DNA of 64,000 nucleotides from Campylobacter pinnipediorum subsp. pinnipediorum (lineage in GTDB: Bacteria > Campylobacterota > Campylobacteria > Campylobacterales > Campylobacteraceae). Under the pieces are notes generated by a model. The model searched no databases, was not told where the DNA came from, and saw only the letters and a list, made by a program, of their open reading frames with translations. Made by a program: the position numbers and the translations under genes. This document shows, piece after piece, positions 17,746-26,152 of the stretch. Position 1 is the stretch's first letter; every line of letters starts with the position of its first letter. The stretch spans positions 496,001 to 560,000 of the forward strand of contig NZ_CP012546.1 in assembly GCF_002021925.1 (NCBI RefSeq). Direction: 5' to 3'.

Positions 17746-18795
17746 ATGAAAGAGTTAAAAATATTTGCCATAGTTGTCTTTCTTTCAGGTATTTTATATT
17801 GGGGTATAGAGCCTTATGCTCATCATGAGCTACATCCTCATACAGACCCTGCTGTTTATGATTTTGCTGCGGGAGATGATAGTTATTCAAAAAGCATGCT
17901 TGAGTCTTCAAAAATAGCACTTGAAAAAGCAGAAGTAAGTGGAGATGGTAAAAAAATTGAAAATGCAAAATTTGATGTGCAAAAAGCAGAAAAAAATCTT
18001 AATGATTATAAATCTTTCTGGAATGATATTAAAGCTATAGATTTTAAAAGTGCGGATGCTGTTCGTGGTGCAGATGTTTTTGCGAATGCTGGTTGTACTG
18101 GATGTCATGGAATAAAAACTGCTGGTTTCGATGCACCTATGGATAACGCTACTTCTAGCTCTAGTTTTGGTGTTGTTGCTCCTGATTTAAGCACAGCAGG
18201 TGCTATATATGATGAGAGTTTCTTGGCAGCTGTTATAAAAAATCCAGTTATGGCTATGAAATTAAATCATAAATTTGGCGAAGAAAGAGGATTTCCTATG
18301 CCTGAGTTTTATGGTGTAGGTGGTGATGATATGAATGCAGAATTAGCAGATTTAGTTGCTTATTTAAAATCAGTATCAGCTAAATATATAAAAGAAAATG
18401 GAAAGATTAGTGATTCTAAGCTTTTTGAAGATGCTTGTCAACGTTGTCATGATATAAAATATGATAAAAAATATATGCTTGGTAACAGAATTGATTTAGC
18501 GAATTATATGGGTTCAAATCCACCTGATTTATCTATGATGATAAGATCTAAAAATTCTGATAATTATCTAAATAAATTTATTAACGATCCTCAAAAAATG
18601 CTTTTGGCTACTGCTATGCCTAGAGTTGGTTTAACAAAAGAATCTGAAGATCAAGTTGTGTCTTATCTTGAAAAAATTGGCGACAGTAAAAAAGATGAGA
18701 GATCAAGTGTAGGTTTTTATACTATGATTTATTTCTTTATACTTGGTGTGTTTGCTACACTTTGGAAGATAAAAGTCTGGAAAGAACTACATTAA
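17746..18795 (+). CDS. petC: Diheme cytochrome c1-type subunit of the bc1 complex
   Basis: A 349-residue membrane-anchored cytochrome c with two heme sites, CTGCH (117-121) and CQRCH (231-235), so it is the diheme form found in campylobacters rather than classical monoheme c1. An N-terminal hydrophobic segment (residues 5-20) and a C-terminal one (MIYFFILGVFATLW) anchor it. A charged coiled-coil-like stretch at about residues 45-90 precedes the first heme. It is followed by a strong terminator, which closes the operon. Confidence 0.94.
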   Translation: MKELKIFAIVVFLSGILYWGIEPYAHHELHPHTDPAVYDFAAGDDSYSKSMLESSKIALEKAEVSGDGKKIENAKFDVQKAEKNLNDYKSFWNDIKAIDFKSADAVRGADVFANAGCTGCHGIKTAGFDAPMDNATSSSSFGVVAPDLSTAGAIYDESFLAAVIKNPVMAMKLNHKFGEERGFPMPEFYGVGGDDMNAELADLVAYLKSVSAKYIKENGKISDSKLFEDACQRCHDIKYDKKYMLGNRIDLANYMGSNPPDLSMMIRSKNSDNYLNKFINDPQKMLLATAMPRVGLTKESEDQVVSYLEKIGDSKKDERSSVGFYTMIYFFILGVFATLWKIKVWKELH

Positions 18796-18803
18796 TAATT
18801 TCA

Positions 18804-18833
18804 AAAACCAATAAGATTTTTCTTATTGGTTTT
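18804..18833 (+). terminator. Terminator of petABC
   Basis: A perfect 12-bp stem, AAAACCAATAAG / CTTATTGGTTTT, with a six-base loop, ends in a T-rich tail, eight bases after the petC stop. Confidence 0.9.
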
Positions 18834-19336
18834 TATATAAATTCGTATAAACCATTAACGATATAAAAAATTAGACTTTTAAAAATAGATTATATATTTT
18901 TAAATAATTCAAAATAACTCAAGTAAAAAATATCACATAAGAATATTTTAGTATAGTAAATTTTAATATTTATCTTTTGTGTCTTATTGTTTTGTTGAAA
19001 AATAAAAGTCCAAAAAATCATCTTTATTTATAAATTAATTTTTCAAAATCCAAGTTTAATATAAAGTATAAAATCTTTTAAATAATAATAGATAGATACA
19101 AACGCTTTATTAATTTCGGCATTAAAAAGCTTGGATTTAATTCGTAGGAGAGATATCTCTATTTTAAAATTATGACTTGATAATATGGTTTTTATAAATG
19201 TTTGGGAGTATTATGTAAGATTTAATGAAGTTCTTTGTTTAGATTGAATAAGTATTTTTAAAATATTATTTTGACCATGCTGAGTTTTTGAGTTGATTAT
19301 ATCCGGTTTTAATACATACTATTTAATTTTTAATCA
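18834..19336. other. AT-rich spacer of ~500 bp between petC and the SCO gene
   Basis: I see no convincing gene. The only structure noted is a 9-bp inverted repeat, AAATCCAAG (19046-19054) and CTTGGATTT (19130-19138), 75 bases apart, with AGGAGAG at 19145-19151 that leads to no open frame of useful length. It could be an eroded gene or unannotated RNA. Confidence 0.3.
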
Positions 19337-19885
19337 TTAAGGTCTTTGTTTTATCATGTCCTGTATAGCTTGTGTTATATCTTCTTCTGTTAAATTTGAA
19401 ACTTCTGTGAAAAGGTCGCCATTTTTATCAAGTAGGTATATAGCAGAAGAGTGCGCGATTGAATATTTTATCGCAGAGTCTGGCATTTGTATCTTTTTAT
19501 ATTTTACATTGTATGCTTTTGCTACTTTGTCTAAATCTTTCATTTTTATACCAAGCGAATTATTATAAAAATTACTCACCATCTCTTGGAGTTGTTCTGG
19601 TGTATCTCTTTCTTTATCAAGTGTAGCAAACAAAAGTTTTATATCTTGTCTGTTGATTTTTGATAGCACCTCAGATACCCTAAAAAGCGTAGCTGGACAC
19701 ACATCAGGACAAAATAGATAGCCAAAATATAAAATTTTATATTCTCCATCTAAATCTCTTAGCTTTATCTCTTTGTTTTGAGTTTGTGCTACAAAATCAT
19801 ATTTATTTGCTTTTCCTTTATTTATAAATAAAACAAAAGCAATTAAAATTAAAATAGTAGTTAATATTGATATAATCTTTTTCAT
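19337..19885 (-). CDS. SCO1/SenC-family copper chaperone
   Basis: A 182-residue protein anchored by an N-terminal membrane helix (TTILILIAFVLFI), with a periplasmic thioredoxin-like domain. Copper is bound by CPDVCP near residue 78 and the distal His in YSIAHSSAIYLLD. The SCO family delivers copper to the oxidase or keeps its site reduced. It is the third gene of the minus-strand unit PCuAC - unknown - SCO, an order I recall from C. jejuni (Cj0909-Cj0911). The likely client is a cbb3-type oxidase encoded elsewhere. Confidence 0.9.
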   Translation of the reverse strand: MKKIISILTTILILIAFVLFINKGKANKYDFVAQTQNKEIKLRDLDGEYKILYFGYLFCPDVCPATLFRVSEVLSKINRQDIKLLFATLDKERDTPEQLQEMVSNFYNNSLGIKMKDLDKVAKAYNVKYKKIQMPDSAIKYSIAHSSAIYLLDKNGDLFTEVSNLTEEDITQAIQDMIKQRP

Positions 19886-19894
19886 ATTTTTCTT

Positions 19895-20356
19895 TCACAT
19901 CTTGATATCAAAATCTATATAGATACCTGTTTTCTCATTATTGTTGAGAATTTCAAACCTATATCTCATTTTATCAAGCACACAAGCACTAAGAACTATT
20001 TTTGAACTAAAAGTATTATCATTATCTTTTTTTAGCTTTGCTTTAATGATACCCATATCCATATCAAGACCGTAAAATTCTAAGCTTAAATTTTTATAGT
20101 TAAAATTTTCCAATCCCTTTATGCTAAATATAACTGGTTGCATTGGTAGTATTGGTTTTGGGTTTATTTCAAATTCTAGCTTTTTATCTTCAAAAACTAT
20201 ATCACATTTTTTATTATTTAAATCACACTTTAATGGTTTTAAATATACTTCGGCTGTAGGCTCCGGTAATACATTTTCATCTTTATTATTAAAAATAAAA
20301 AATAAAGCGATAATGAGAATTATCAATAAAATTAATGTGGTATAGATTTTTTTCAT
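19895..20356 (-). CDS. Membrane-anchored periplasmic protein between two copper chaperones, unknown family
   Basis: 153 residues: an N-terminal hydrophobic segment (LILLIILIIALFFIF) and a periplasmic part of predicted beta structure. A CDLNNKKC pair and a third Cys in LSACVL are seen, and a run DMDMGIIKAK holds methionines. It lies nine bases from SCO and one base from the PCuAC gene, so it is surely co-transcribed with them. A role in copper handling for oxidase assembly is inferred from the context only. Confidence 0.65.
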   Translation of the reverse strand: MKKIYTTLILLIILIIALFFIFNNKDENVLPEPTAEVYLKPLKCDLNNKKCDIVFEDKKLEFEINPKPILPMQPVIFSIKGLENFNYKNLSLEFYGLDMDMGIIKAKLKKDNDNTFSSKIVLSACVLDKMRYRFEILNNNEKTGIYIDFDIKM

Positions 20357-20357
20357 T

Positions 20358-20792
20358 TTATTTTTCTAAAAATAATTTTTTCTTTGCATCAAACAATAAA
20401 ATATTTTTTATTGTTACACTTTTACCTGTATTAAAATTAATGGTTAAATCTATGCCTTTGTTATTGTTGATTTCTTTTTTTGCGCCAAAAAGCATAAAGT
20501 GTAGACCTTTTGGCATTAATTTTATAGTGGAGTCTTTTGGTATATCTATATCATTGATTTTTACCATAGCCATCATATTATCCATTATCTTATGAGTATG
20601 TAATTCAACTGCCTCATATGCACTTGAACTTGCACCTATGATTTTTACATCAGCTTCTAAATTATTTGTTATATCCATAAAAACAGCACCATTTTTGTGA
20701 TCCATTGTCTGTTTTGCAAATACATTGCTTATCTCAATTTCTCCAGAAAAACAATATGTTAAAAATATAAAAAATACAAATAACTTTTTCAT
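20358..20792 (-). CDS. PCuAC-type periplasmic copper chaperone
   Basis: A 144-residue exported protein with a signal peptide (KKLFVFFIFLTYCFS). The copper site of the PCuAC family, H(M)x10Mx21HxM, is matched by the region from VELHTHKIMDN through AMVKIND to MPKGLHFMLFG. The family passes copper to the oxidase subunit, often together with SCO. It is the first gene of the unit, which is divergent from pgp2; the shared 150-bp spacer holds a palindrome that overlaps a -10 box. Confidence 0.88.
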   Translation of the reverse strand: MKKLFVFFIFLTYCFSGEIEISNVFAKQTMDHKNGAVFMDITNNLEADVKIIGASSSAYEAVELHTHKIMDNMMAMVKINDIDIPKDSTIKLMPKGLHFMLFGAKKEINNNKGIDLTINFNTGKSVTIKNILLFDAKKKLFLEK

Positions 20793-20879
20793 AAATTTAT
20801 TCTCACTTTCTTTTAAATTTCTTTTTGTTTAATTTTAAAATTTTATCTTTTAAATATTGCTTATAAATTTACATTAAAC

Positions 20880-20908
20880 TTTTAAAGATATAATTCATAT
20901 CTTTAAAA
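20880..20908. promoter_or_regulatory. Palindrome over a -10 box between the copper-chaperone unit and pgp2
   Basis: A perfect 12-bp inverted repeat, TTTTAAAGATAT / ATATCTTTAAAA, with a five-base spacer. TATAAT at 20889-20894, correctly placed for pgp2 transcription, lies inside it, so a protein bound here would block the promoter. It may be an operator, or simply a hairpin. Confidence 0.5.
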
Positions 20909-20941
20909 TAAATTAATTTTTTATATCAAGGAATCTATCAA

Positions 20942-21910
20942 ATGCCAAGAATTCTTTTTGCTTTATTTGTGTTTGCAATTATATGTTTAAATGCTGTTGA
21001 TTATGAGGATATGTATCTTAAAAAAGGCAGCAATGAGGTTATAAAAACTATTGAAAAGAATATATTAAGTAAAGACTTTTGGACTAAAAGACTAGAAGGT
21101 ATTCAACTTGATTTTGGTTATTATGATGAAGAAGCTTTACTCACTGTTGTTAGTAAAGAAAAAAAATATCTTGAAGTTTATAAGTATTCCAATGGCAAGC
21201 TAGAAAAAACTTTCAATACAAATATTTTAGTTGGGAAGCTTGGCAATAAACTTGTTGAGGGCGATTTGAAAACTCCAGTTGGTGTTTATCAATTAACAAG
21301 AAGATTTACCCCATTAGATTCATATCTTGGGCCTTTAGCTTTTTCTCTATCGTATCCAAATTTGCATGATAAACTATCAAATAAAACAGGTAGTGGTATA
21401 TGGATACATGGATTTCCTATAAATGGAAGCAGAGAAGATGAGATAAACACAAAAGGTTGTGTTGTTATGGAAAATAATATCTTAATGCAATATGATAAAA
21501 TTATTGATTATAAAAAGAGCTTAGCTATAATATATGAAAACGATATTAAAAAAGCGACAACAGATCAAATAGCGACTATCTTTTCTCAAATTTTTGCATG
21601 GAAAAAAGCATGGACTGAAAGCGATATAGATTCTTATTTGAATTTTTACGATAAGAATTTTAAAAGATATGACGGTATGAGTTTTGAGAAATTTGCTAGC
21701 TTTAAAAAAAGTATATTTTCAAGAAAAGAGCTTAAAAATATAGTTTTTTCAAAATTTATAATAAGCCCTTATCCAAATTTTAAAAATGAAACAATGTTTA
21801 GAGTTGTATTTTATGAAAATTATAGCACATCAAACTATAAATTTAATGGTGAAAAAACTTTATATATAAAACTTGTTGATGACAAGATAAAAATTTTAGT
21901 AGAGGATTAA
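20942..21910 (+). CDS. pgp2: LD-carboxypeptidase of the YkuD family (Pgp2 type)
   Basis: A 322-residue exported protein with a signal peptide (RILFALFVFAIICLNA). The YkuD catalytic centre is IWIHGFP followed by NTKGCVVM, with the active Cys near residue 174. The part after residue ~200 resembles an NTF2-like domain. In C. jejuni the Pgp2 enzyme of this architecture trims tetrapeptide side chains of peptidoglycan to tripeptides and is needed for helical cell shape. The neighbouring alr supplies D-alanine, which fits peptidoglycan work, and the local gene order is the one I recall from C. jejuni. Confidence 0.85.
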   Translation: MPRILFALFVFAIICLNAVDYEDMYLKKGSNEVIKTIEKNILSKDFWTKRLEGIQLDFGYYDEEALLTVVSKEKKYLEVYKYSNGKLEKTFNTNILVGKLGNKLVEGDLKTPVGVYQLTRRFTPLDSYLGPLAFSLSYPNLHDKLSNKTGSGIWIHGFPINGSREDEINTKGCVVMENNILMQYDKIIDYKKSLAIIYENDIKKATTDQIATIFSQIFAWKKAWTESDIDSYLNFYDKNFKRYDGMSFEKFASFKKSIFSRKELKNIVFSKFIISPYPNFKNETMFRVVFYENYSTSNYKFNGEKTLYIKLVDDKIKILVED

Positions 21911-21913
21911 AAA

Positions 21914-22141
21914 ATGCAAAAAGAATTAGTTGAACAAAAAATAAAAGATTTATTTAAAGCAAGGTCTGATTTTTTTGATTTATTGGATTCTGTTGTTCCA
22001 AAAAAAGAAGGTACTGACATTTTTGATTTTGATAAACAAAAAGATGTAGATTTAAAAGATGTGTATGCTAAATTTTATGCTTATGATTACAGTGTTAGAA
22101 AATTACTGATAGATGTTTATAAAGCATATGAGATAGATTAA
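21914..22141 (+). CDS. Small acidic protein of unknown function
   Basis: 75 residues, cytoplasmic, no membrane segment, rich in K and D, predicted mostly helical (VEQKIKDLFKARSDFFDLLD). It starts three bases after the pgp2 stop and ends one base before alr, so it is part of the same operon. I recognise no family. Tight spacing and an intact frame support it as a real gene. Confidence 0.65.
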   Translation: MQKELVEQKIKDLFKARSDFFDLLDSVVPKKEGTDIFDFDKQKDVDLKDVYAKFYAYDYSVRKLLIDVYKAYEID

Positions 22142-22142
22142 A

Positions 22143-23156
22143 ATGTCTAAGATAAAATTAGATACCAAAGCTTATAAAAATAACTTAAATCAAATAACAA
22201 AGAAGATCGGGTCTAAAGATAGAATCATTCTTGTTCTTAAAGATAATGCTTATGGGCATGGTGCTACTGCCTTAGCTCCACTTGCTAGTGAATTAGGCTT
22301 TAAGTTTTGTGCTGTTAAAGATGAAAGAGAAGCTTTTGAGCTTGTTGATTTTTTTGAAAAAATTCTTGTTTTATCTCATATACCAAACGGAGATGAAAAT
22401 AGTGAATTTATATATGCCATTAATGATATAGCTTCTTTAAGAAAAATTAAAAATAACACTAAAATACATCTTGCCATAGATACTTTGATGCACAGAAATG
22501 GTATTTCGTATGATGAGCTAGATTTGGCGTTTGAGATTATAAAAGATAAAAATATAATTTTGCTTGGAGCTTTTACTCATTTTAGATCAGCTGATATTTT
22601 AAATGCTGATTATTTTGTTCAAAAACAAAATTTTAACAAAACAAAAGAAAGAATTAAAAATTTTTGTATAAGTCAAAAATTTCAAAACCCTATTTTTCAT
22701 TCTCATAATTCAGCTGGATTAGAAAGAGTCTATGAATTATATGATGAGCTTGTTAGGATAGGTATGTCACAGTTTGGTTATTGTCAGTTTAATAACTCTT
22801 TATCATTAAAACCAGTCCTTAGCCTATGGGCTGATAAAGTAAGTGATCGTATTTTAAAAGCTGGAAGTTCTGTTGGATATGGGGCTAAATTTACCACAAC
22901 AAAAGATATAAAAATAGCTACCTATGATCTTGGTTATGGTGATGGGTTGTTAAGATATAATGGAGTTGGTGATTTATTTTTAGCCAATAAAAATAAAATT
23001 TTAGGAACTATGTCTATGGATAGTTTTAGCTGTATAGATAGCGGAGATAGTGTTTGTGTATTTGATGATGCTGCTGTTTTTGCTAAGTATTTTAATACAA
23101 TAGAATATGATATTTTGGTAAAATTATCACCTTTTATACAAAGGGTTTTGGTTTAA
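22143..23156 (+). CDS. alr: Alanine racemase
   Basis: PLP enzyme that interconverts L- and D-alanine for peptidoglycan, 337 residues. The PLP lysine is in LVLKDNAYGHG near residue 33. The second catalytic residue, a tyrosine, is in SVGYGAKFT near residue 245, followed by YDLGYGDGL. The protein is about 20-30 residues shorter than E. coli Alr. The gene starts one base after the small gene upstream. Confidence 0.92.
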   Translation: MSKIKLDTKAYKNNLNQITKKIGSKDRIILVLKDNAYGHGATALAPLASELGFKFCAVKDEREAFELVDFFEKILVLSHIPNGDENSEFIYAINDIASLRKIKNNTKIHLAIDTLMHRNGISYDELDLAFEIIKDKNIILLGAFTHFRSADILNADYFVQKQNFNKTKERIKNFCISQKFQNPIFHSHNSAGLERVYELYDELVRIGMSQFGYCQFNNSLSLKPVLSLWADKVSDRILKAGSSVGYGAKFTTTKDIKIATYDLGYGDGLLRYNGVGDLFLANKNKILGTMSMDSFSCIDSGDSVCVFDDAAVFAKYFNTIEYDILVKLSPFIQRVLV

Positions 23157-23162
23157 CAAATA

Positions 23163-23561
23163 GTGTTTTTGAGATTTTTTATATTATTTTTTTGTCTGTT
23201 TTTATTTGGAAATGATAACTATGGTTTTGCAAAAAGACATTATGAAATTTATAAAACCGCTTTGCCGTTTAGATGTAACGACAATCTTACTTTAACAGCT
23301 TTATTAAATGTTGGAGATAGTATATTGTATAAGTATAGGGTTAATGACACTATGAGTAAGCCGGTTTCTAAATTTAAAGATAAAAAGCTAAAAGAATATA
23401 TAAAAGAATTAAAAGATATAGCTATAAAAAATTCTTGTAATGATAAAGTTGTTTTGAAATTATTTGATTTAGGAATCAAGATAGAACATCTTTTTTATTT
23501 TGAAAAAGCAAAATTACTATTTGAGTTTAAAATGGGTTCAAAAGAGTGTAGTATTCTTTAA
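23163..23561 (+). CDS. Exported small protein of unknown function
   Basis: 132 residues starting at GTG 23163, six bases after alr. The N-terminus (LRFFILFFCLFLFGND) is a signal peptide. The mature part is charged and helical, with three cysteines (FRCND, NSCND, SKECS). I recognise no family. It is followed by a ~60-bp gap before dnaJ. The operon position and signal peptide are the only support for its being real. Confidence 0.6.
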   Translation: MFLRFFILFFCLFLFGNDNYGFAKRHYEIYKTALPFRCNDNLTLTALLNVGDSILYKYRVNDTMSKPVSKFKDKKLKEYIKELKDIAIKNSCNDKVVLKLFDLGIKIEHLFYFEKAKLLFEFKMGSKECSIL

Positions 23562-23625
23562 ATTCAGATTTTTTAGATAAAATCATCGCTTTAATAAATT
23601 AACAAATTAAAATTAGGAATGTATT

Positions 23626-24732
23626 GTGGAACTTGATTATTATGAAATACTTGAAATACAAAGAGATGCCACCCCTGAAGCTATAAAAAAAGCATATAGA
23701 AAATTGGCATTAAAATATCATCCAGATAGAAATGCAGGAGATAAAGAATCAGAAGATAAATTTAAATTAGTCAATGAAGCATATCAGGTTTTAAGTGATG
23801 ATAACAAAAGAGCTATTTATGATAGATATGGAAAAGATGGTTTAAATGGTGCTGGAGGATTTGGCAGCAGCGGATTTGATTTTGATATAGGCGATATTTT
23901 TAGTTCATTTTTTGGAGATGGATTTTCGCAAAGAGAAAGAAGAAGAAATACAGATAAATATCACACAGATCTTGAAATATCTATTACTATTGAGTTTAAT
24001 GAGGCGATTTTTGGCTGTGAAAAAGAGATAGAATATACCACAAAACACCCTTGTAAGGCTTGTAATGCGACAGGAAGCAAAGATGGTAAAACAACAACTT
24101 GTCCTCATTGTGGAGGTAGGGGTAGAATATCTCAAACTAGAGGTTTTATGAGCTTTGTTCAAGACTGTCCTCATTGTGGTGGAACAGGAAAGATAATCAA
24201 AGAAAAATGTCCTGAATGCAAAGGAAAAACATATGAAGAAATAAGATCTAGTCTTAAGATAAATATCCCCGAAGGTATTAATAGCGGTATGCGTATAAGA
24301 GCTGTTGGAAAAGGAAATAAAAGTTCATCTGGAGCGGTTGGGGATCTTTATATAGTAGTTAATGTAAAAGAAGATGAGTATTTTGTAAGACATAATGATG
24401 ATATATATGTTGAAATACCTGTGTTTTTTACTCAAGCTATATTAGGGGATAGTATAAATATACCAACACTTCGCGGTACAAAAATGCTCGAGCTTCCTAT
24501 TGGTGCAAAAGATAAGCAACAATTTGTTTTTGAAAATGAAGGTGTAAAAAATGTAAGTTCAAACTATAAAGGTAATTTTATAGTTCAAATCTCTATTCAA
24601 ACACCAAAAAAATTATCAGATAAACAAAAAGAGTTGTTGCAAGAACTTCAAGAGAGCTTTGATATAAAAAGTGGAGAAAGCACAAAAAATCACGATAGTG
24701 TATTTGAAAAAATAAAAAGTTGGTTTAAGTAA
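23626..24732 (+). CDS. dnaJ: Chaperone protein DnaJ
   Basis: Co-chaperone of DnaK, 368 residues, of type I architecture. The J-domain has [20 protein letters not shown] and the HPD motif in [12 protein letters not shown]-rich linker follows (residues ~73-105). Four zinc-binding CxxCxGxG repeats are seen: [24 protein letters not shown] and CPECKGKT, the last ending in K-T rather than G. The start is GTG at 23626. The stop abuts the GTG of the lipoprotein gene. Confidence 0.96.
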   Translation: MELDYYEILEIQRDATPEAIKKAYRKLALKYHPDRNAGDKESEDKFKLVNEAYQVLSDDNKRAIYDRYGKDGLNGAGGFGSSGFDFDIGDIFSSFFGDGFSQRERRRNTDKYHTDLEISITIEFNEAIFGCEKEIEYTTKHPCKACNATGSKDGKTTTCPHCGGRGRISQTRGFMSFVQDCPHCGGTGKIIKEKCPECKGKTYEEIRSSLKINIPEGINSGMRIRAVGKGNKSSSGAVGDLYIVVNVKEDEYFVRHNDDIYVEIPVFFTQAILGDSINIPTLRGTKMLELPIGAKDKQQFVFENEGVKNVSSNYKGNFIVQISIQTPKKLSDKQKELLQELQESFDIKSGESTKNHDSVFEKIKSWFK

Positions 24733-25137
24733 GTGTTAAAATATTTTTTAAGCTTAGTCCTATGTATTCTTTTTTCTGGATGTGCTTTTTTAAATACTAA
24801 AGCTCAACCATTACAAAAGAAAATTGTTGTTAAGAAAGTAAAAAAGATGTCAACTATCAAAGGTTATATTACAGAGCTTAGTTATGATGGTGGAAAATAT
24901 TGTTATCAAATAGTTGCCACAGATACATCAAATTTAAAGCTTAGCAATGCTAGCTTTTGTTCTGCTAAGTTTTATCATAATAAGGGTGATTTGGTATATG
25001 CTACATTTTATGGAGACAATATAAAAGAAATGTTGTTAATACGCCCAAAAATAGAAGAAAAAAAGATAAAAAGAACTTTTAAAAATAGAAAAAATATAAT
25101 AAGTGTTCCGCGAGAAGAAAAGATAAGCTTTGATTAG
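24733..25137 (+). CDS. Putative lipoprotein
   Basis: 134 residues starting at GTG 24733, directly after the dnaJ stop. The signal peptide ends in a lipobox, LFSGC, with the lipidated Cys near residue 17. The remainder is basic, with two further cysteines (KYCYQI, ASFCSAK) and a lysine-rich tail. I recognise no family. The frame is intact and the start is coupled to dnaJ, so it is likely expressed. Confidence 0.65.
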   Translation: MLKYFLSLVLCILFSGCAFLNTKAQPLQKKIVVKKVKKMSTIKGYITELSYDGGKYCYQIVATDTSNLKLSNASFCSAKFYHNKGDLVYATFYGDNIKEMLLIRPKIEEKKIKRTFKNRKNIISVPREEKISFD

Positions 25138-25159
25138 CCGTTGGTTAACCAAGTTGATA

Positions 25160-25225
25160 TATAATTTCAACAAGCAATCAAAACTTAACTCCTTTTTAAA
25201 TTGGCGGGTTGTCCCCGCCTTTTTA
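25160..25225 (+). ncRNA. Possible small RNA (or long terminator) after the dnaJ-lipoprotein pair
   Basis: TATAAT at 25160-25165 would start a ~50-nt transcript near 25172 that ends in a strong terminator: GGCGGG (25203-25208) pairs with CCCGCC (25214-25219), followed by TTTTT. The unpaired part holds ACTCCTTTT, complementary to AGGAG-type ribosome sites. A perfect palindrome, TTGGTTAACCAA (25141-25152), lies just upstream. The terminator is certain in form; the independent promoter is an inference. Confidence 0.45.
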
Positions 25226-25321
25226 ATTATATACTTTAAAAAAATAATCTTAAAATTTATAAAATAAATCTCAAAGTAATTTTTTGTTAAAATCAATCAA
25301 TATGTTTAGGAGTGCTAATAA

Positions 25322-26125
25322 ATGATAGATGAATTAAAAAAAAGAGTAAAAAGCCTTCCGTCTTTACCGGAAAGTTTTAAAAAAATAGAATCAGCTTGTA
25401 ACGGAGATGGTGGCATAGATGAAGTTGCTAAAGCAATAGAAAATGATCCTATGCTTGTTGCTGATATATTAAAAATAGCAAATTCTCCACTTTATGGTTT
25501 TAGCAGACAGATAAAAACCGTGCTTCAAGCTGTAAGTCTTTTTGGAAAGCACATGACAAAAGCTCTGGTTACGAGTTTGACTATAAAAAATATTTTAAAA
25601 ATGGATTTAAGTCCTTATAATATCAGTCTTCAAGATTTTGTCGATATATCAAATACTCAAGGTGCGATAGCTAGAGAATGGTTTAAGAGATTAAATCCAA
25701 ATTTAGTCGATGATATATTTTTATGTGCACTTCTACAAAATACTGGAAAAATAATTCTTGCAGATCAAATTATAAGAATGGATAAAAAAATTGTTTTTAA
25801 AGATGATATTATTTCTTCTGATAATGTATCTGATGTGGAAATGAATTATTTTGAAACTACGAGTATTTTACTTACTGCAGATATTTTTGAACATTGGGAG
25901 TTTGCTCAAAATATAGTAGATATAATAAGATATTCTCAAGATCCTAAAAATTCACCAGAATGGATTAAGCAAGGTTCTTATGCTCTTATAATTATAAGGA
26001 ACTTAATAAATTGCAAAGAGTCTTTTAGTAGTAAGAGTATTACAAATGCTCAGAATTTAGCACAAGAGTGCGGTTTTGATACAGATTTAATGCTAAATGC
26101 TATATCTAATATAAAAAAAATATGA
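25322..26125 (+). CDS. HDOD-domain protein
   Basis: A 267-residue cytoplasmic protein with the HDOD fold (an HD-like domain without the metal-binding His-Asp). The pattern LPSLPESFKKIE at the start, AIENDPMLVADILKIANSPLYG near residue 40 and FSRQIKTVLQAVSLFG are typical. HDOD proteins act in signalling, motility and stress; no enzyme activity is assured. The start ATG 25322 has AGGAG upstream. There is no additional domain, so it is a stand-alone HDOD protein. Confidence 0.8.
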   Translation: MIDELKKRVKSLPSLPESFKKIESACNGDGGIDEVAKAIENDPMLVADILKIANSPLYGFSRQIKTVLQAVSLFGKHMTKALVTSLTIKNILKMDLSPYNISLQDFVDISNTQGAIAREWFKRLNPNLVDDIFLCALLQNTGKIILADQIIRMDKKIVFKDDIISSDNVSDVEMNYFETTSILLTADIFEHWEFAQNIVDIIRYSQDPKNSPEWIKQGSYALIIIRNLINCKESFSSKSITNAQNLAQECGFDTDLMLNAISNIKKI

Positions 26126-26152
26126 AATTTTAATGATTTTAAAGGCAAATTT

